A DNA stretch of 64,000 nt from CAYRUD01 sp964427425 (lineage in GTDB: Bacteria; Chlamydiota; Chlamydiia; Chlamydiales; FEN-1388). The notes beneath the pieces were generated by a model. The model saw nothing but the letters and a program-made list of their open reading frames with translations, was not told the origin of the DNA and did no database searches. Where the stretch lies: contig CAYRUD010000002.1 in NCBI GenBank assembly GCA_964427425.1, forward strand, positions 1-64,000. Direction: 5' to 3'. Positions 44,114 through 53,381 of this stretch are shown one piece after another (the first letter of the stretch is position 1; the number at the start of each line of letters is the position of its first letter). Made by a program: the position numbers and the translations under genes.

Positions 44114-45983
44114 AGAGTACGAGAAGATCTCTCATCAAGCTGTTAAGGTCCTTCAGAAAAAGAAAAATCTCGGGCGTATTTCCCATGATCAGTTAAAAGA
44201 AGTTGCTTACTCATTACAAACATGCTCTCAAACAGTTGAGAAATTGAAGACTGCTCTTATTGAAAGGCAAAAGCAGATCTTGGATACTAATTCACAAGAG
44301 GGTGTAGTTCATAAAGTCTTTGGATCAGTCGTGCAAGGCACAACTTCTTTAGGCTTGAATCTTCTTACATCTGATGAGCCTGCGTGGCTTGATGACCAGA
44401 TTAAAAGGTATAGAACGGAACTCTATTCATTATCTAACAGCACAGTTGCGTCTGAGTTTTCCCTTATGGTTGGAAAATTCGTAACGTCCATGCTGGAGGA
44501 AGAAATATTACATATCGATGAAAGAGAACCTGTCCTGAGAGGTAGTTTCTTAAAGGATCTTTTTTATGAAGAGGGTGTTGCTAATCCTGCTCCATCCATG
44601 TTAGGTGGGGTGGTTATTTCTCTGCTTAAGAATAGGCGCGAGCTTATGGAAAAGCTCATAGCAGTTAATCTAATGAAGGGTTTTACCAATCTATATGATC
44701 GTTTTCAGACAATTGAAAACAATGATCGCGATTTCTTTGCCAATTTTGTATTAAAGTGTATGGAGACTGGCTCAGAGCATATTGACGATACAGAAAAAGC
44801 TGATATTCATGGGTTAGAGTATACTGTCGGTAAAGAGGAGAGAAAAAAGTTTTTATCTGGAACCACCCCGCGTTCTCTTGGGCAGGCTATCCTCAAATTT
44901 GGTTTTCCTAATGGACACAAGGATCTCATTTTTATCTTACCTGATATCTTCACTGACCAAGTGAAAGAAAAACTCTATAAATTGATGAGCGATGGATTAG
45001 ATGAGACGTTATTTAATGCGTTTAAAGACATGTCCTCAAATCAGACATTAAAAGAATCTCTAGTATTAGAGGGGTTTAGAAGCGTTGAGAAAGTCTTTGA
45101 AGATAGCTCGAATAAGTCTACTCAGATACAGCCTCCCAGGAATTTTATCCAAACACTCGTTGATCCGAAGCGTCCAGCTTTGGCTACAGCAGGTATTGTT
45201 TTTGTCTTTTTCCAGGTACTCTTCTCAACTTTAGGAAGCGTGTTTAAAGAAGCTCTTAATATAAGAAATCTCTTTGCCACCCCTAAAGAACCAGACCCGC
45301 TTGAGGAACGGATTAATAATCAAATTTACTCGCTCTTATCTCCAGTTATTAAGGCGAGCTCAAGCACACTTGTCAGGTTCTTATTTAAAGTAAGAGGTCG
45401 GCGATTTGTGGAAACACTTGGTTCATCGCTTACTGTCAAGTTACGCGATATGAAAATATCAGACTTGCTCACTCTTCAGTTGGAGTCTATTCTCACTTCT
45501 ACTTTAGCGCCAGGAGGGAGCTGGGAAGGGGTTGGAGATGAGCGAAAGTATGTGGGTGGTGAAATTCCAAAGATGCCTCGAACGGTTGGTGAAGAGCGGA
45601 AACTCGAACAAGAAAAGCGTGAGGCGCAAGAAGAACTTCATAAGCAATTAAAAAATGTAAAGAATGGCTTTGCTAAGTCGATCTCTGGATTGATAGGTAT
45701 GATTGTTACTTCTCTCTCCTTCAAACCTAAGTTACAAGTTAATCCTAATTCTTCTCGATTCCAACATGCGATTGCTTCGCTTGAGCGAAGGATTGTTAAT
45801 TTTGCGAATTCATGCATTGAAAAGGTGATAACTCTTCTTATGCACATTCTAAAAGCTGATAGAGTTCTTCATCAAATTGGCAAGTCGACATATAATCAAA
45901 CAAAAATGATACAGCAAGACGGTTTTATACTCGCGGTTACAGAGTTTGCGAGAGTTAATCTTGTTAAGTCTGCTAATAAGTAG
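44064..45983 (+). CDS. large helical protein with membrane segment, main part of frameshifted gene
   Basis: 639 residues in this frame; the only available start is a TTG at 44064 with no ribosome-binding site, directly after the A9 run, so the true N-terminus is probably at 43895. Mostly helical. A hydrophobic segment lies near residues 372-395 (ALATAGIVFVFFQVLFSTLG), followed by conserved-looking helices (IYSLLSPVIKASSSTLVRFL) and a charged coiled coil (EERKLEQEKREAQEELHKQL). No domain is recognised. It converges with the ExoD-family gene and their ends overlap by 11 bases. The helical build with one central hydrophobic stretch would fit a secreted or membrane-associated protein; function unknown. 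Confidence 0.72.
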   Translation: MDLEGRFSLSTIHTICKEYEKISHQAVKVLQKKKNLGRISHDQLKEVAYSLQTCSQTVEKLKTALIERQKQILDTNSQEGVVHKVFGSVVQGTTSLGLNLLTSDEPAWLDDQIKRYRTELYSLSNSTVASEFSLMVGKFVTSMLEEEILHIDEREPVLRGSFLKDLFYEEGVANPAPSMLGGVVISLLKNRRELMEKLIAVNLMKGFTNLYDRFQTIENNDRDFFANFVLKCMETGSEHIDDTEKADIHGLEYTVGKEERKKFLSGTTPRSLGQAILKFGFPNGHKDLIFILPDIFTDQVKEKLYKLMSDGLDETLFNAFKDMSSNQTLKESLVLEGFRSVEKVFEDSSNKSTQIQPPRNFIQTLVDPKRPALATAGIVFVFFQVLFSTLGSVFKEALNIRNLFATPKEPDPLEERINNQIYSLLSPVIKASSSTLVRFLFKVRGRRFVETLGSSLTVKLRDMKISDLLTLQLESILTSTLAPGGSWEGVGDERKYVGGEIPKMPRTVGEERKLEQEKREAQEELHKQLKNVKNGFAKSISGLIGMIVTSLSFKPKLQVNPNSSRFQHAIASLERRIVNFANSCIEKVITLLMHILKADRVLHQIGKSTYNQTKMIQQDGFILAVTEFARVNLVKSANK

Positions 45984-46590
45984 TAAGACCCACAGCGAAT
46001 GGTAGAAGGATAATAGAGCCGAGGTAGGCGAGTGACGCAATAAAGAGGGCCCAGCCTACAAAGACAGCTACAATATCTTCTCTTAGAGATCCAAGAGCAA
46101 TTACTGCTATTGTAATGGCGGGTAGTGTATTCGTTGCAGGAAAGGGGATTGGGAGAGCTAAGAGGAGGCTTGAACAGAAGATAATCATTCCATTCACTAT
46201 TCTTAAGAGAGCTGTCTTGTGTAAATATGACGCTCGTGGGTGAAGCCATTTGTCAGTTTTTGCGCAGAATGCGAGGAAATACCGGCACCATTTCTTAATA
46301 GTCGGAGCTTTCACCTTGTACTGCTTCATTCTATCAGGCATATAGAGCTTTTGGTCCGCAATGATAAAAGCACTAAAGAATGCTAAGCTTGTACCTATAA
46401 TAGTCGACAGTCCAAAGAGTGGAATCGGCTGTAGGAATGGCATGACCATAAAAAGGCTTAAGAAAAAATACGAAGAGTGTCCAAAAAGAGAGACGATTTC
46501 AAAGAGAGTTATTTCTTTATGAGTTTCTGCGTATTTTGATAGCAGCTCAATTCGATTTCCTAGAGGCTCATACTCTGGTTTTTGTTCCAT
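45973..46590 (-). CDS. ExoD family membrane protein
   Basis: A 205-residue ExoD family protein. ExoD was first linked to exopolysaccharide synthesis and alkaline tolerance in rhizobia; its biochemical activity is not settled. The sequence shows a soluble N-terminus (LFEIVSLFGHSSYFFLSLFM), the family's PFLQPIPLFGLSTIIG motif, and four hydrophobic segments (around residues 40-58, 60-78, 130-165 and 170-200), with MIIFCSSLLLALPIPFPATN and LPAITIAVIALGSLREDIVA near the end. It converges with, and overlaps by 11 bases, the 639-residue frame, and is divergent from the USP pair. Confidence 0.88.
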   Translation of the reverse strand: MEQKPEYEPLGNRIELLSKYAETHKEITLFEIVSLFGHSSYFFLSLFMVMPFLQPIPLFGLSTIIGTSLAFFSAFIIADQKLYMPDRMKQYKVKAPTIKKWCRYFLAFCAKTDKWLHPRASYLHKTALLRIVNGMIIFCSSLLLALPIPFPATNTLPAITIAVIALGSLREDIVAVFVGWALFIASLAYLGSIILLPFAVGLTTY

Positions 46591-46703
46591 AATGGTGTAA
46601 CAGCTTCCGTAAGATTGGTAGTGTGTGCATATTTTTTACTCTATTCTAGCAAAATTTTTTTTGATATAGGCAATGTGATGTTAAGAAAAATTGAGTTAAA
46701 ATT

Positions 46704-48599
46704 ATGCAATCAGAGCCTAATCCTCCTCTAAATTCAAGTCAGAACACTCTTCAAGCTTTGCAAAAATATGAAAATAGAGGAAAGGAGAGGAGCTTTCTCG
46801 TTTTGAGGAAAAGAGATGGGGAAGTCTTCCTCGAAGCTGTTGATAGGGGAATAAAAAGTTGGTTTACTAACCCCCTTGATCGGCTTGCTTTTTCATTAAA
46901 GCATCTTTTCCCGAAATGGACGAAAAATTATCAGTTCCAAGCTATTCAGCGGCATATCCAAGAAATCAAAGGTCCCAATTCTCAACAAATTACAAAACTT
47001 TTTAATAGTATTTTTCCTAGGACTAAGCTCTCAGAAAGTCTGGCTAAGTACACAGCTGTAGTACCTAAGAATACTCAACCAGGAACAGCGACTACTCCGG
47101 AAAGCAAAAATATACATCGCAATAATGACTTATCTCTATCAAAACAAAATGCCGGTGGAAGCCCAGCAATTACACCGCAAGTAGTGATATCGCCGAAGAC
47201 GACTCCAGTGGATAGAGATGAAGATCAAGTTGTACCAAAAAATGTTGCCGGTGGAAAAAACTCGGCAATCACTCTGCAAGTAGAGAAATCACCGAAGACG
47301 ACTTTAGCAACGAGGCCTGAAGATAAAATTGCATCAGAAACACCAGTTATTGACATAACTATGCTTGATGACGATGCCATTGAAAGCTCAATCGCAATTT
47401 CACAAATAGAGAAGTCGCCAAAGACAGCTTTAGCAAGTACACCGGAAGATAAAGCGATTCAGTTTTATAAAACTCATCCCCATCAAACGCTTTGCTGTGG
47501 AATTCAGAATTGGGTAAATAATCGCTGTCTCGATCGCTGCTACTTAAATGCAACGCTGAAAGCTCTTTTTGCATGCCCTGAGTTTAGAGATAGAGTTAAT
47601 AACTTTTCCGTTGATCAAACGCTATACCTTTATTTAATCGAAAATAAGCTCTTTGATGATGCTCAGCTTGTTGATAGTAGAGATAAAGCCTTGAAAAATT
47701 GTGTTGAAAAGCTTCGGCTTCTTTTCGATGTGTTAGATAGAAGCTCTAGTACTTCTCAAGCAATCTCACAGGGGGTTGCTGAAAATCCATCTGAGATCGA
47801 TTTGTTTGTTACGTCATTTAGCGAGCTTATGCGTGCGCAAAATGAAGTTAATAAAGGGTTAACTAAAGCTGGGTATAATATTTCTGAGCTGCCAGGGATC
47901 GAAGGAAGTTTTAAATTTGAAATCAATAAATACAAGCAGCAAGACGTTTCAGAACTATTTCAACAATTGGTAGGAGTTATATGGAATACCAATAGAGAGT
48001 TTCTCGTATCTATTGAAGAGACCAGTGGCGTAGTTGATGGAAACAGCCATGTGGATCGCGGGGCGCTTCCTTATGTGATTTTTCGTCGAAATGACGAGAA
48101 ATATGATTCTCTCCAAAATAAGTTTGAATATGATTATTCCGAAGAGAATCCGATCGATGATCAGCACGGCATTTCTATTCGATATTCTAGAGCAGTACTT
48201 ACTGGGCCCCAAGCTCCTGATTTACTTCCTATACAAATAGCACGGTTTCGGGAAAATCAGGAAAAAGATCAGCGTCAGATTGAAATTCCTCTTGTGCTAG
48301 AAGTTCCATATCTAAACGAACGTGGTGAAGAAAAACAGCTTTATGCTCTTAGAGCTATTACCATTCATTCTGGAGCATCAACAAAATCTGGGCATTACTT
48401 CACATATACTCCAGATCCATCACAAATTAAAAACCAATTTTATACAAATAAAAAATCAGGAAAAAAAACAGAAGAGCTTGTGTGTGAAAATTGGGTTGAG
48501 CACAATGATGCTACAGTTAAGAAAGTGAAATGGCGTGATATAAATACAATTATAAGTGAAAACGCATATATGGTATATTATGAAAGAGTTAAAGAATAA
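46704..48599 (+). CDS. ubiquitin-specific protease (USP/UCH family, C19), copy 1
   Basis: A 631-residue protein with a C-terminal USP domain. Cys box: GIQNWVNNRCLDRCYLNATL, with Cys-279 aligning to the nucleophile (C-Y-x-N) and Cys-275 nearby; the box carries four extra residues (RCLD) compared with the usual G..N.GNtCY.N. The QQD motif reads KYKQQDVSELFQQL, the His box SGHYFTYTPDP (His-564), and the closing WVEHNDATV matches the usual W..fnD. An N-terminal domain (~residues 10-95) is shared with copy 2, followed by three copies of a repeat built on SPKTTLATRPEDK (residues ~165-255). USPs remove ubiquitin from proteins; in a bacterium this points to host targets. Copy 2 begins 17 bases later. 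Confidence 0.88.
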   Translation: MQSEPNPPLNSSQNTLQALQKYENRGKERSFLVLRKRDGEVFLEAVDRGIKSWFTNPLDRLAFSLKHLFPKWTKNYQFQAIQRHIQEIKGPNSQQITKLFNSIFPRTKLSESLAKYTAVVPKNTQPGTATTPESKNIHRNNDLSLSKQNAGGSPAITPQVVISPKTTPVDRDEDQVVPKNVAGGKNSAITLQVEKSPKTTLATRPEDKIASETPVIDITMLDDDAIESSIAISQIEKSPKTALASTPEDKAIQFYKTHPHQTLCCGIQNWVNNRCLDRCYLNATLKALFACPEFRDRVNNFSVDQTLYLYLIENKLFDDAQLVDSRDKALKNCVEKLRLLFDVLDRSSSTSQAISQGVAENPSEIDLFVTSFSELMRAQNEVNKGLTKAGYNISELPGIEGSFKFEINKYKQQDVSELFQQLVGVIWNTNREFLVSIEETSGVVDGNSHVDRGALPYVIFRRNDEKYDSLQNKFEYDYSEENPIDDQHGISIRYSRAVLTGPQAPDLLPIQIARFRENQEKDQRQIEIPLVLEVPYLNERGEEKQLYALRAITIHSGASTKSGHYFTYTPDPSQIKNQFYTNKKSGKKTEELVCENWVEHNDATVKKVKWRDINTIISENAYMVYYERVKE

Positions 48600-48616
48600 A
48601 ACAATAACGAGATAAT

Positions 48617-50071
48617 ATGATATCAGGCGGTAGAGAGAGTAACAGATTAAACTCTATTCGATTAAAGGCTCATGAGATCAAGACTATCCAAGCGTTGGAA
48701 GAGTACGGGCAAACGCCTACTCAAAAAATACTCGTTTTGCGAAGAAATGCAGATGGTCAATCATACCTTGAGGCTGTAGAAAATAATGTATTCTCTCGAC
48801 CATTAGAGTGGCTTGAATATCGCCTTAAAAAATTGTTTTCTTTTCTTCCTTGGGTAGATAAGTATAAGCTCTCTTGCCTTCATACGCATTTAAGATCATT
48901 TTTCTCAACAAAGACGGTTAAGCTTTTATCTAATTCAGAGCTCAAAGGGCTACGTGAAGGGGTAAAAGCCATCAATGAGAAGTTTGGAAATCATGGGCAC
49001 ACTCGTATTGCGTTTGATCAGCTCGTTAAATCAGCGCTCAAGCAGATGGCTCGTTCACAGAATTCAGAAAATACCCGTGTGAAAGATGAAGAGATAAAAG
49101 TCACTTCTTTATCTAAGAAAAAAAAGAAGCATGCCATATCAAAAGAAGATAAGACTCCATTATTACCTCAATCTGACAGTCTCTCACTTTCTGTTATAGA
49201 TACAAAACCTTTTCTGAGTGATGATCTTTCTATACAGGCTCATGGGATTTCAAATGGCGGTAATCGCTGCTATATGAACTCGACTCTTAAAATCATTAAG
49301 TCTTCACCTGCACTCCAAAAACTAATACGAAAGCAAAGAGAAGCCATAGGGGAAGAAAAGAGCCTCCGAGCTGATTTTATCCGAGCTGTATTTGAACTCC
49401 AAAAAGAGCTCACAGTTGATGAGGGAGTTCAACCAAAGGTTATTTATCAGCGTTCAAATTCAAGCGATCCTTCTGTAGTAGATCGATTTGCTCTTGCCTT
49501 TGAAGCCTTAGAAAAACAACTTCCAAAAAATCATCGATTTCCAATCGAAGAGTATAATCAACAAGATGCCCAAGAGTTTTTCAGCCGCTTTCTTGAGTAT
49601 CTTCTCCCTCAGAATGAGAACTTATCATTCCAATTCGTTCAGAAAAATGACCATATTTATCAAAGCATAGCTGTACGAATACCAACGCTAGACAATGCTG
49701 CAGCTCAAACAACAACTTTTATGATGGTTGATATTCCTACTTTCAAGGACGGCATTAGCTCACTACAAGGTATTTTCTCGGGATATATTCAAAATGAGAT
49801 TATAGATCTTCATTCGATTAACCTCGATTCTGAGCACATTGCAGCGTTTCAAACGCTGAATAATGAAGTATTCACGCAGCACGAGATTGATTCTGGATCA
49901 CTTCAAATACCAGTTCAGTCATATAAAGTAATTGTTGGTAACGAACCTCCAAGTGTTCTTCCGATTCAGATAAAGAGATTTGATGATCGACAGAGAAAAA
50001 ACAAAGCGTCAATCGATATTCCATACATACTGCATACTCATTTCCAAAAAACAGGGAGCGGAACAGGTTGA
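48617..50071 (+). CDS. ubiquitin-specific protease copy 2, N-terminal part (frameshifted)
   Basis: 484 residues containing the shared N-terminal domain (KILVLRRNADGQSYLEAVEN) and most of a USP domain: Cys box ISNGGNRCYMNSTLKIIK with Cys-218, then EEYNQQDAQEFFSRFL and LPIQIKRFDDRQRKNKASI. The frame ends 25 bases after an A6 run (50046-50051) with a stray tail (KTGSGTG), just before the His box. Deleting one A restores the frame into GAEQVESIDYVLRGVVIHSG and the His box at 50131. As written, the protein lacks its catalytic His, so it is either a pseudogene, a sequencing error, or a gene that depends on slippage. Joined product ~573 residues. It lies 17 bases after copy 1. Confidence 0.82.
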   Translation: MISGGRESNRLNSIRLKAHEIKTIQALEEYGQTPTQKILVLRRNADGQSYLEAVENNVFSRPLEWLEYRLKKLFSFLPWVDKYKLSCLHTHLRSFFSTKTVKLLSNSELKGLREGVKAINEKFGNHGHTRIAFDQLVKSALKQMARSQNSENTRVKDEEIKVTSLSKKKKKHAISKEDKTPLLPQSDSLSLSVIDTKPFLSDDLSIQAHGISNGGNRCYMNSTLKIIKSSPALQKLIRKQREAIGEEKSLRADFIRAVFELQKELTVDEGVQPKVIYQRSNSSDPSVVDRFALAFEALEKQLPKNHRFPIEEYNQQDAQEFFSRFLEYLLPQNENLSFQFVQKNDHIYQSIAVRIPTLDNAAAQTTTFMMVDIPTFKDGISSLQGIFSGYIQNEIIDLHSINLDSEHIAAFQTLNNEVFTQHEIDSGSLQIPVQSYKVIVGNEPPSVLPIQIKRFDDRQRKNKASIDIPYILHTHFQKTGSGTG

Positions 50072-50339
50072 GTCTATCGATTACGTATTACGTGGGGTTG
50101 TTATTCACTCCGGTTCAAGTATCACAGGCGGGCATTACTACACTTGCGTTCCTGATGTGTCTTCAGCAGTCTTTAATGAGAAATTAGGCGAGACCCAATG
50201 TACTCACTGGTATGTGCATGATGATATGAAAGTTTATCGGACAGAGTACAAATCGATAGCTGAGCGTATACGAGCCGATGGTTATGTTATGCTTTATGAG
50301 CCTGTGTCGTACACGAATGATAGCTCTCTAAAAAAATAG
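49980..50339 (+). pseudogene. ubiquitin-specific protease copy 2, C-terminal part
   Basis: The +1-shifted frame carries the rest of the USP domain from ~50052 on: LRGVVIHSGSSITGGHYYTC (catalytic His at 50133-50135) and WYVHDDMKVYRT, then DGYVMLYEPV as the closing strand, in line with copy 1. The ATG at 49980 lies in the antiparallel overlap of both frames and is unlikely to be a natural start. Confidence 0.75.
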
Positions 50340-50351
50340 AGACGCTTAAAC

Positions 50352-51035
50352 TTATACTAAGTATTCAGGTGGCTGGACTTCCGGCATGAGGCGGCTCTTC
50401 TGAGGAAAACAGGCGTTATACGCAATGGTTGCCGAGGTATTCGTGCTTATATAGAACAGAGATTGTGTAAGAGAGCCTACAATGTCTGCTGCGATAAATG
50501 TCGCAGTGGGCGCAATCATAATAGCACCAAATGGGGCTACAGTCTGTAGGCACGTCCGTATGATTGGATTTGGAATCGTATTGATCCAGCCGTGGCGAAG
50601 CATCGACTCAATACCGGTTCGGATGATAGGCATAGCATGATGGGCAAAAAGACATTTTGCGAAGTATCCAGCAGCAATCGATGAGATCTTCAAAGCTATA
50701 TCTATCCATGTAGGAAGTGATTGGTACGTCTCTTCAACCATGCCCGCAGCTTTGGCGGTCAGATAAACTGCGGATTGAGTAATTTCAGATACAGCACTCC
50801 ATATTAAATCTCCTAGGAAAATAGTAGCTGGAACTGAAGTCATCATGGCTACTTGTGAGCCAATAGCACTGCCAACGAACCATCCGAACTGCTCTTGAGC
50901 GACTTGGGTGACAACATCCTCCAGCTCTCTTCTGACACCGGGCAGTCCTGTATAACAGAAGCCTTGCTTCGCTATAAAACCTAATGAGTTGCCAAGTGCA
51001 GATCCAAATGCGTTCACAGTGAATGCTATAGCCAT
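50352..51035 (-). CDS. alanine-rich membrane-associated protein of unknown function
   Basis: A 227-residue protein rich in Ala, Ile and Gly with several moderately hydrophobic helices (residues ~1-25, 60-85, 110-135, 165-200), which could insert in a membrane or pack as a helical bundle; there is no typical signal peptide. No known family was recognised. It converges on the USP pair with 12 bases between stops, and is divergent from the kinase gene at 51503. A small inclusion- or vacuole-membrane protein is possible, but nothing in the sequence proves it. Confidence 0.65.
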   Translation of the reverse strand: MAIAFTVNAFGSALGNSLGFIAKQGFCYTGLPGVRRELEDVVTQVAQEQFGWFVGSAIGSQVAMMTSVPATIFLGDLIWSAVSEITQSAVYLTAKAAGMVEETYQSLPTWIDIALKISSIAAGYFAKCLFAHHAMPIIRTGIESMLRHGWINTIPNPIIRTCLQTVAPFGAIMIAPTATFIAADIVGSLTQSLFYISTNTSATIAYNACFPQKSRLMPEVQPPEYLV

Positions 51036-51502
51036 AGTAATGCGTTACGACTCATTAAATTGTTTTTCTTACTACATTTTATACCTACGATACCTATCAA
51101 TTTCTAAGAAAGCATAAATGTGCAGTGTTATAATAGTTTTTATTTGTTTACCGAGAGGGGAGTTCTTTAAATTAAATAAGAGATATTAACGAGATTCCAG
51201 TTTGCTTAAATTAGCTTAAGCAAACTGTGATGGTTTCATTATTCAATAATTTAACGTACGAATCATTGAACAATTTCACTGCTATCATAAGAAAGTTTTA
51301 CTTGTAAATGCATTTTGGTGCTGCGGAAGGGTAAGCTGAATCAATGAGAATGAAAGGCTCAATAGCTTCTGATGTGCTTAGAGTATACTCACTGCGCTGA
51401 CTACTCTTTTTTAGATATTTATTGTTGTATCTATCAATATTTTGAACTTAATCCTCGGATTTCAATAAAAGAAGACTGAAATCGAATAGGGGCACTCACA
51501 TA
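51036..51502. other. divergent intergenic region with a perfect inverted repeat
   Basis: 467 bases between the 227-residue gene and the second kinase. No ORF or RNA gene was found. The only strong structure is the inverted repeat at 51198-51227. Confidence 0.5.
51198..51227. promoter_or_regulatory. perfect 12-bp inverted repeat (operator or hairpin)
   Basis: CAGTTTGCTTAA (51198-51209) and TTAAGCAAACTG (51216-51227) with a 6-base spacer, lying between divergent genes and without a T-tract. This suits a dimer-binding operator as well as an RNA hairpin. Confidence 0.4.
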
Positions 51503-53119
51503 GTGAAATTTAATCCAGAGCTTCATCATTTAGACAGAGCTAAAGACAACAGCGATGTGACAGTACCTAAAGCTGTTGGTATGATGAAAGGCAGAAAGAT
51601 TGAAAAAGCGACCACAAAAGGGAAAATCTCACCAAAAAAGATATCTGCTGCGCAAAGCGCAGAACTTGGAGAGGTAACAAAGCTGAAAAAGGGGAGTAAG
51701 AGTAAATCTCTTAAGATTAAAGAGAACTCCTCTTCTGAGATCTCGGCCATGTATCAGACTTTAATGGCCAACACCATTCCCCAAGAGAAGCTCTCAAAAC
51801 TTCTAGCCTCATTAGCTCGTCTTGTTCAAGTATCTCCAGGAATTTTATCTGATAAAGAAAAATCGGAGCTTGATTTCATTAAGCGCATATATAACCGATA
51901 TACTCAAATTTCCGCAGTTTCAGGTGAGTATATGTCCGAGGAGCAATCTTTTGCCTCGGCTTGTGAAATTGAGAAAGTCACCCTTCTTAGCACTAGTGTC
52001 TTTTCTTCAGCTCAAGAGGGTAGCAAGATAAAGCTTAAAACAATTCCTCTCCAAATAGTAAAGCAATCCGAAGGAAATATTGGGCTGTTGTTTAAGACAA
52101 AATTCTCAGAAAAGCCAATAGGAAAGGGGAATTATAAGGTCGTCAAGCCTGCTCTTTTCTTGCCATCTTCTCCAGATTGCGACGCAATCCGGGCGGTTGA
52201 AGCTTTGACATCTCATTCGAGAAGTTTTGCTCGAGAGAAGAAATTCGTAAGAGAGTTAAAAGGGTGTCCAGGCCACGCAAGGGCTTTCAATGTGATCTCA
52301 TATACAAATAAAAACAATGAACCACGATTTGCTCTTTTATTGGAAAGATTTGACAATTCCCTTAATACGTATGAATTATCTTCGTCTAGCGCGCTGGTCG
52401 CATTGCTGCAGATCCTTGAGGGTATCAAAGCAATGCATAATCGCGATATTATCCACGGAGATATAAAGCCTCAGAATTGCCTGTGTAAGCATTTAAATGA
52501 TAGCGAAGCCCTAGAGGCTCATAAAGAGGTGTTTTCAAAACTATCAAACAAGTTTAACAAGGATTTTTTAGTAGTCATATCAGACTATGGACTGTCTTAT
52601 AAAACTATTGATGAGCCTATGGTCTTAGGATATGGGTCTCCACTATATGCAAGTCCTGCATCTATTTTAAATAGCACTGAGGCAACTTCAAGTGTTCCTT
52701 ACATTGTTGATGATTGGAAGCGAGCCGATCTTTGGGCTGCTGCCTTCTCAGTTTTACAACAGATGAGGAGCTCTAATAGCACATTAGAGGGCATTCGTGT
52801 CAAATTTGTAACATCAATAGCAAAAGATACTGCGTTCTTACGGTGGGCTCATGAAATTTATGAGAAAAAGCCTATATCAAAAGAGGATGCAATTAACGCT
52901 GCGAATGTACGTAGAGGGACTTGTTGCGAATTTTACGAAGCAATCAAGACCTATCACGCAACAGCAGAAAAAAATCCAACTCTAGATCCAAAACTAAAGA
53001 ATGACTTGCGCATGCTCTTTTTCTTATCTCGGTTACTTGTGAACGGTATTAACGAAGATTTAGATGCCGATAGTGCCTTGGAAGACTTGCAGAAGCTATC
53101 GAATCAGTTCGATCTCTAA
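51503..53119 (+). CDS. eukaryotic-like protein kinase, atypical (copy 2)
   Basis: A 538-residue paralog of the kinase at 14816-16480. Lys-rich N-terminus (residues ~1-75), then a helical linker and a kinase domain (~190-520). The glycine-rich loop reads IGKGNYKVVKPALFLP. The catalytic loop is HGDIKPQNCL (~318-327), the metal loop DYG (SDYGLSYKT, ~361-363), and YGSPLYASPASI and DLWAAAFSVLQQM follow. In the VAIK position it reads AVEAL, again Glu for Lys, as in copy 1. The domain ends with a helical tail that includes LRMLFFLSRLLVNGI. Stands alone on the + strand. The two copies are ~35 kb apart and share substitutions, so they descend from one atypical kinase rather than from a decayed one. 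Confidence 0.85.
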   Translation: MKFNPELHHLDRAKDNSDVTVPKAVGMMKGRKIEKATTKGKISPKKISAAQSAELGEVTKLKKGSKSKSLKIKENSSSEISAMYQTLMANTIPQEKLSKLLASLARLVQVSPGILSDKEKSELDFIKRIYNRYTQISAVSGEYMSEEQSFASACEIEKVTLLSTSVFSSAQEGSKIKLKTIPLQIVKQSEGNIGLLFKTKFSEKPIGKGNYKVVKPALFLPSSPDCDAIRAVEALTSHSRSFAREKKFVRELKGCPGHARAFNVISYTNKNNEPRFALLLERFDNSLNTYELSSSSALVALLQILEGIKAMHNRDIIHGDIKPQNCLCKHLNDSEALEAHKEVFSKLSNKFNKDFLVVISDYGLSYKTIDEPMVLGYGSPLYASPASILNSTEATSSVPYIVDDWKRADLWAAAFSVLQQMRSSNSTLEGIRVKFVTSIAKDTAFLRWAHEIYEKKPISKEDAINAANVRRGTCCEFYEAIKTYHATAEKNPTLDPKLKNDLRMLFFLSRLLVNGINEDLDADSALEDLQKLSNQFDL

Positions 53120-53381
53120 AAGATAGTGCCTTGAAAACATCTTGAGAGTATTGATTTGAATCACATGCTCGTCTAGGAGTCATCATTACAATATTTGGGA
53201 GACATCGAGCAGGATTTAAGGGAACCCCTCTTACATCTTATGTAAAGCATGTTCTCTTACATGTTAAGTCTTTTCACACATGAAATCTCTCTTCGAAGTA
53301 ATTTCTTTGCTTAAGATTTCTAAATGCAATATAAAGCCAGTAATAACACATGAGTTTCTTATAAAAACCTTGAGAGACAAT

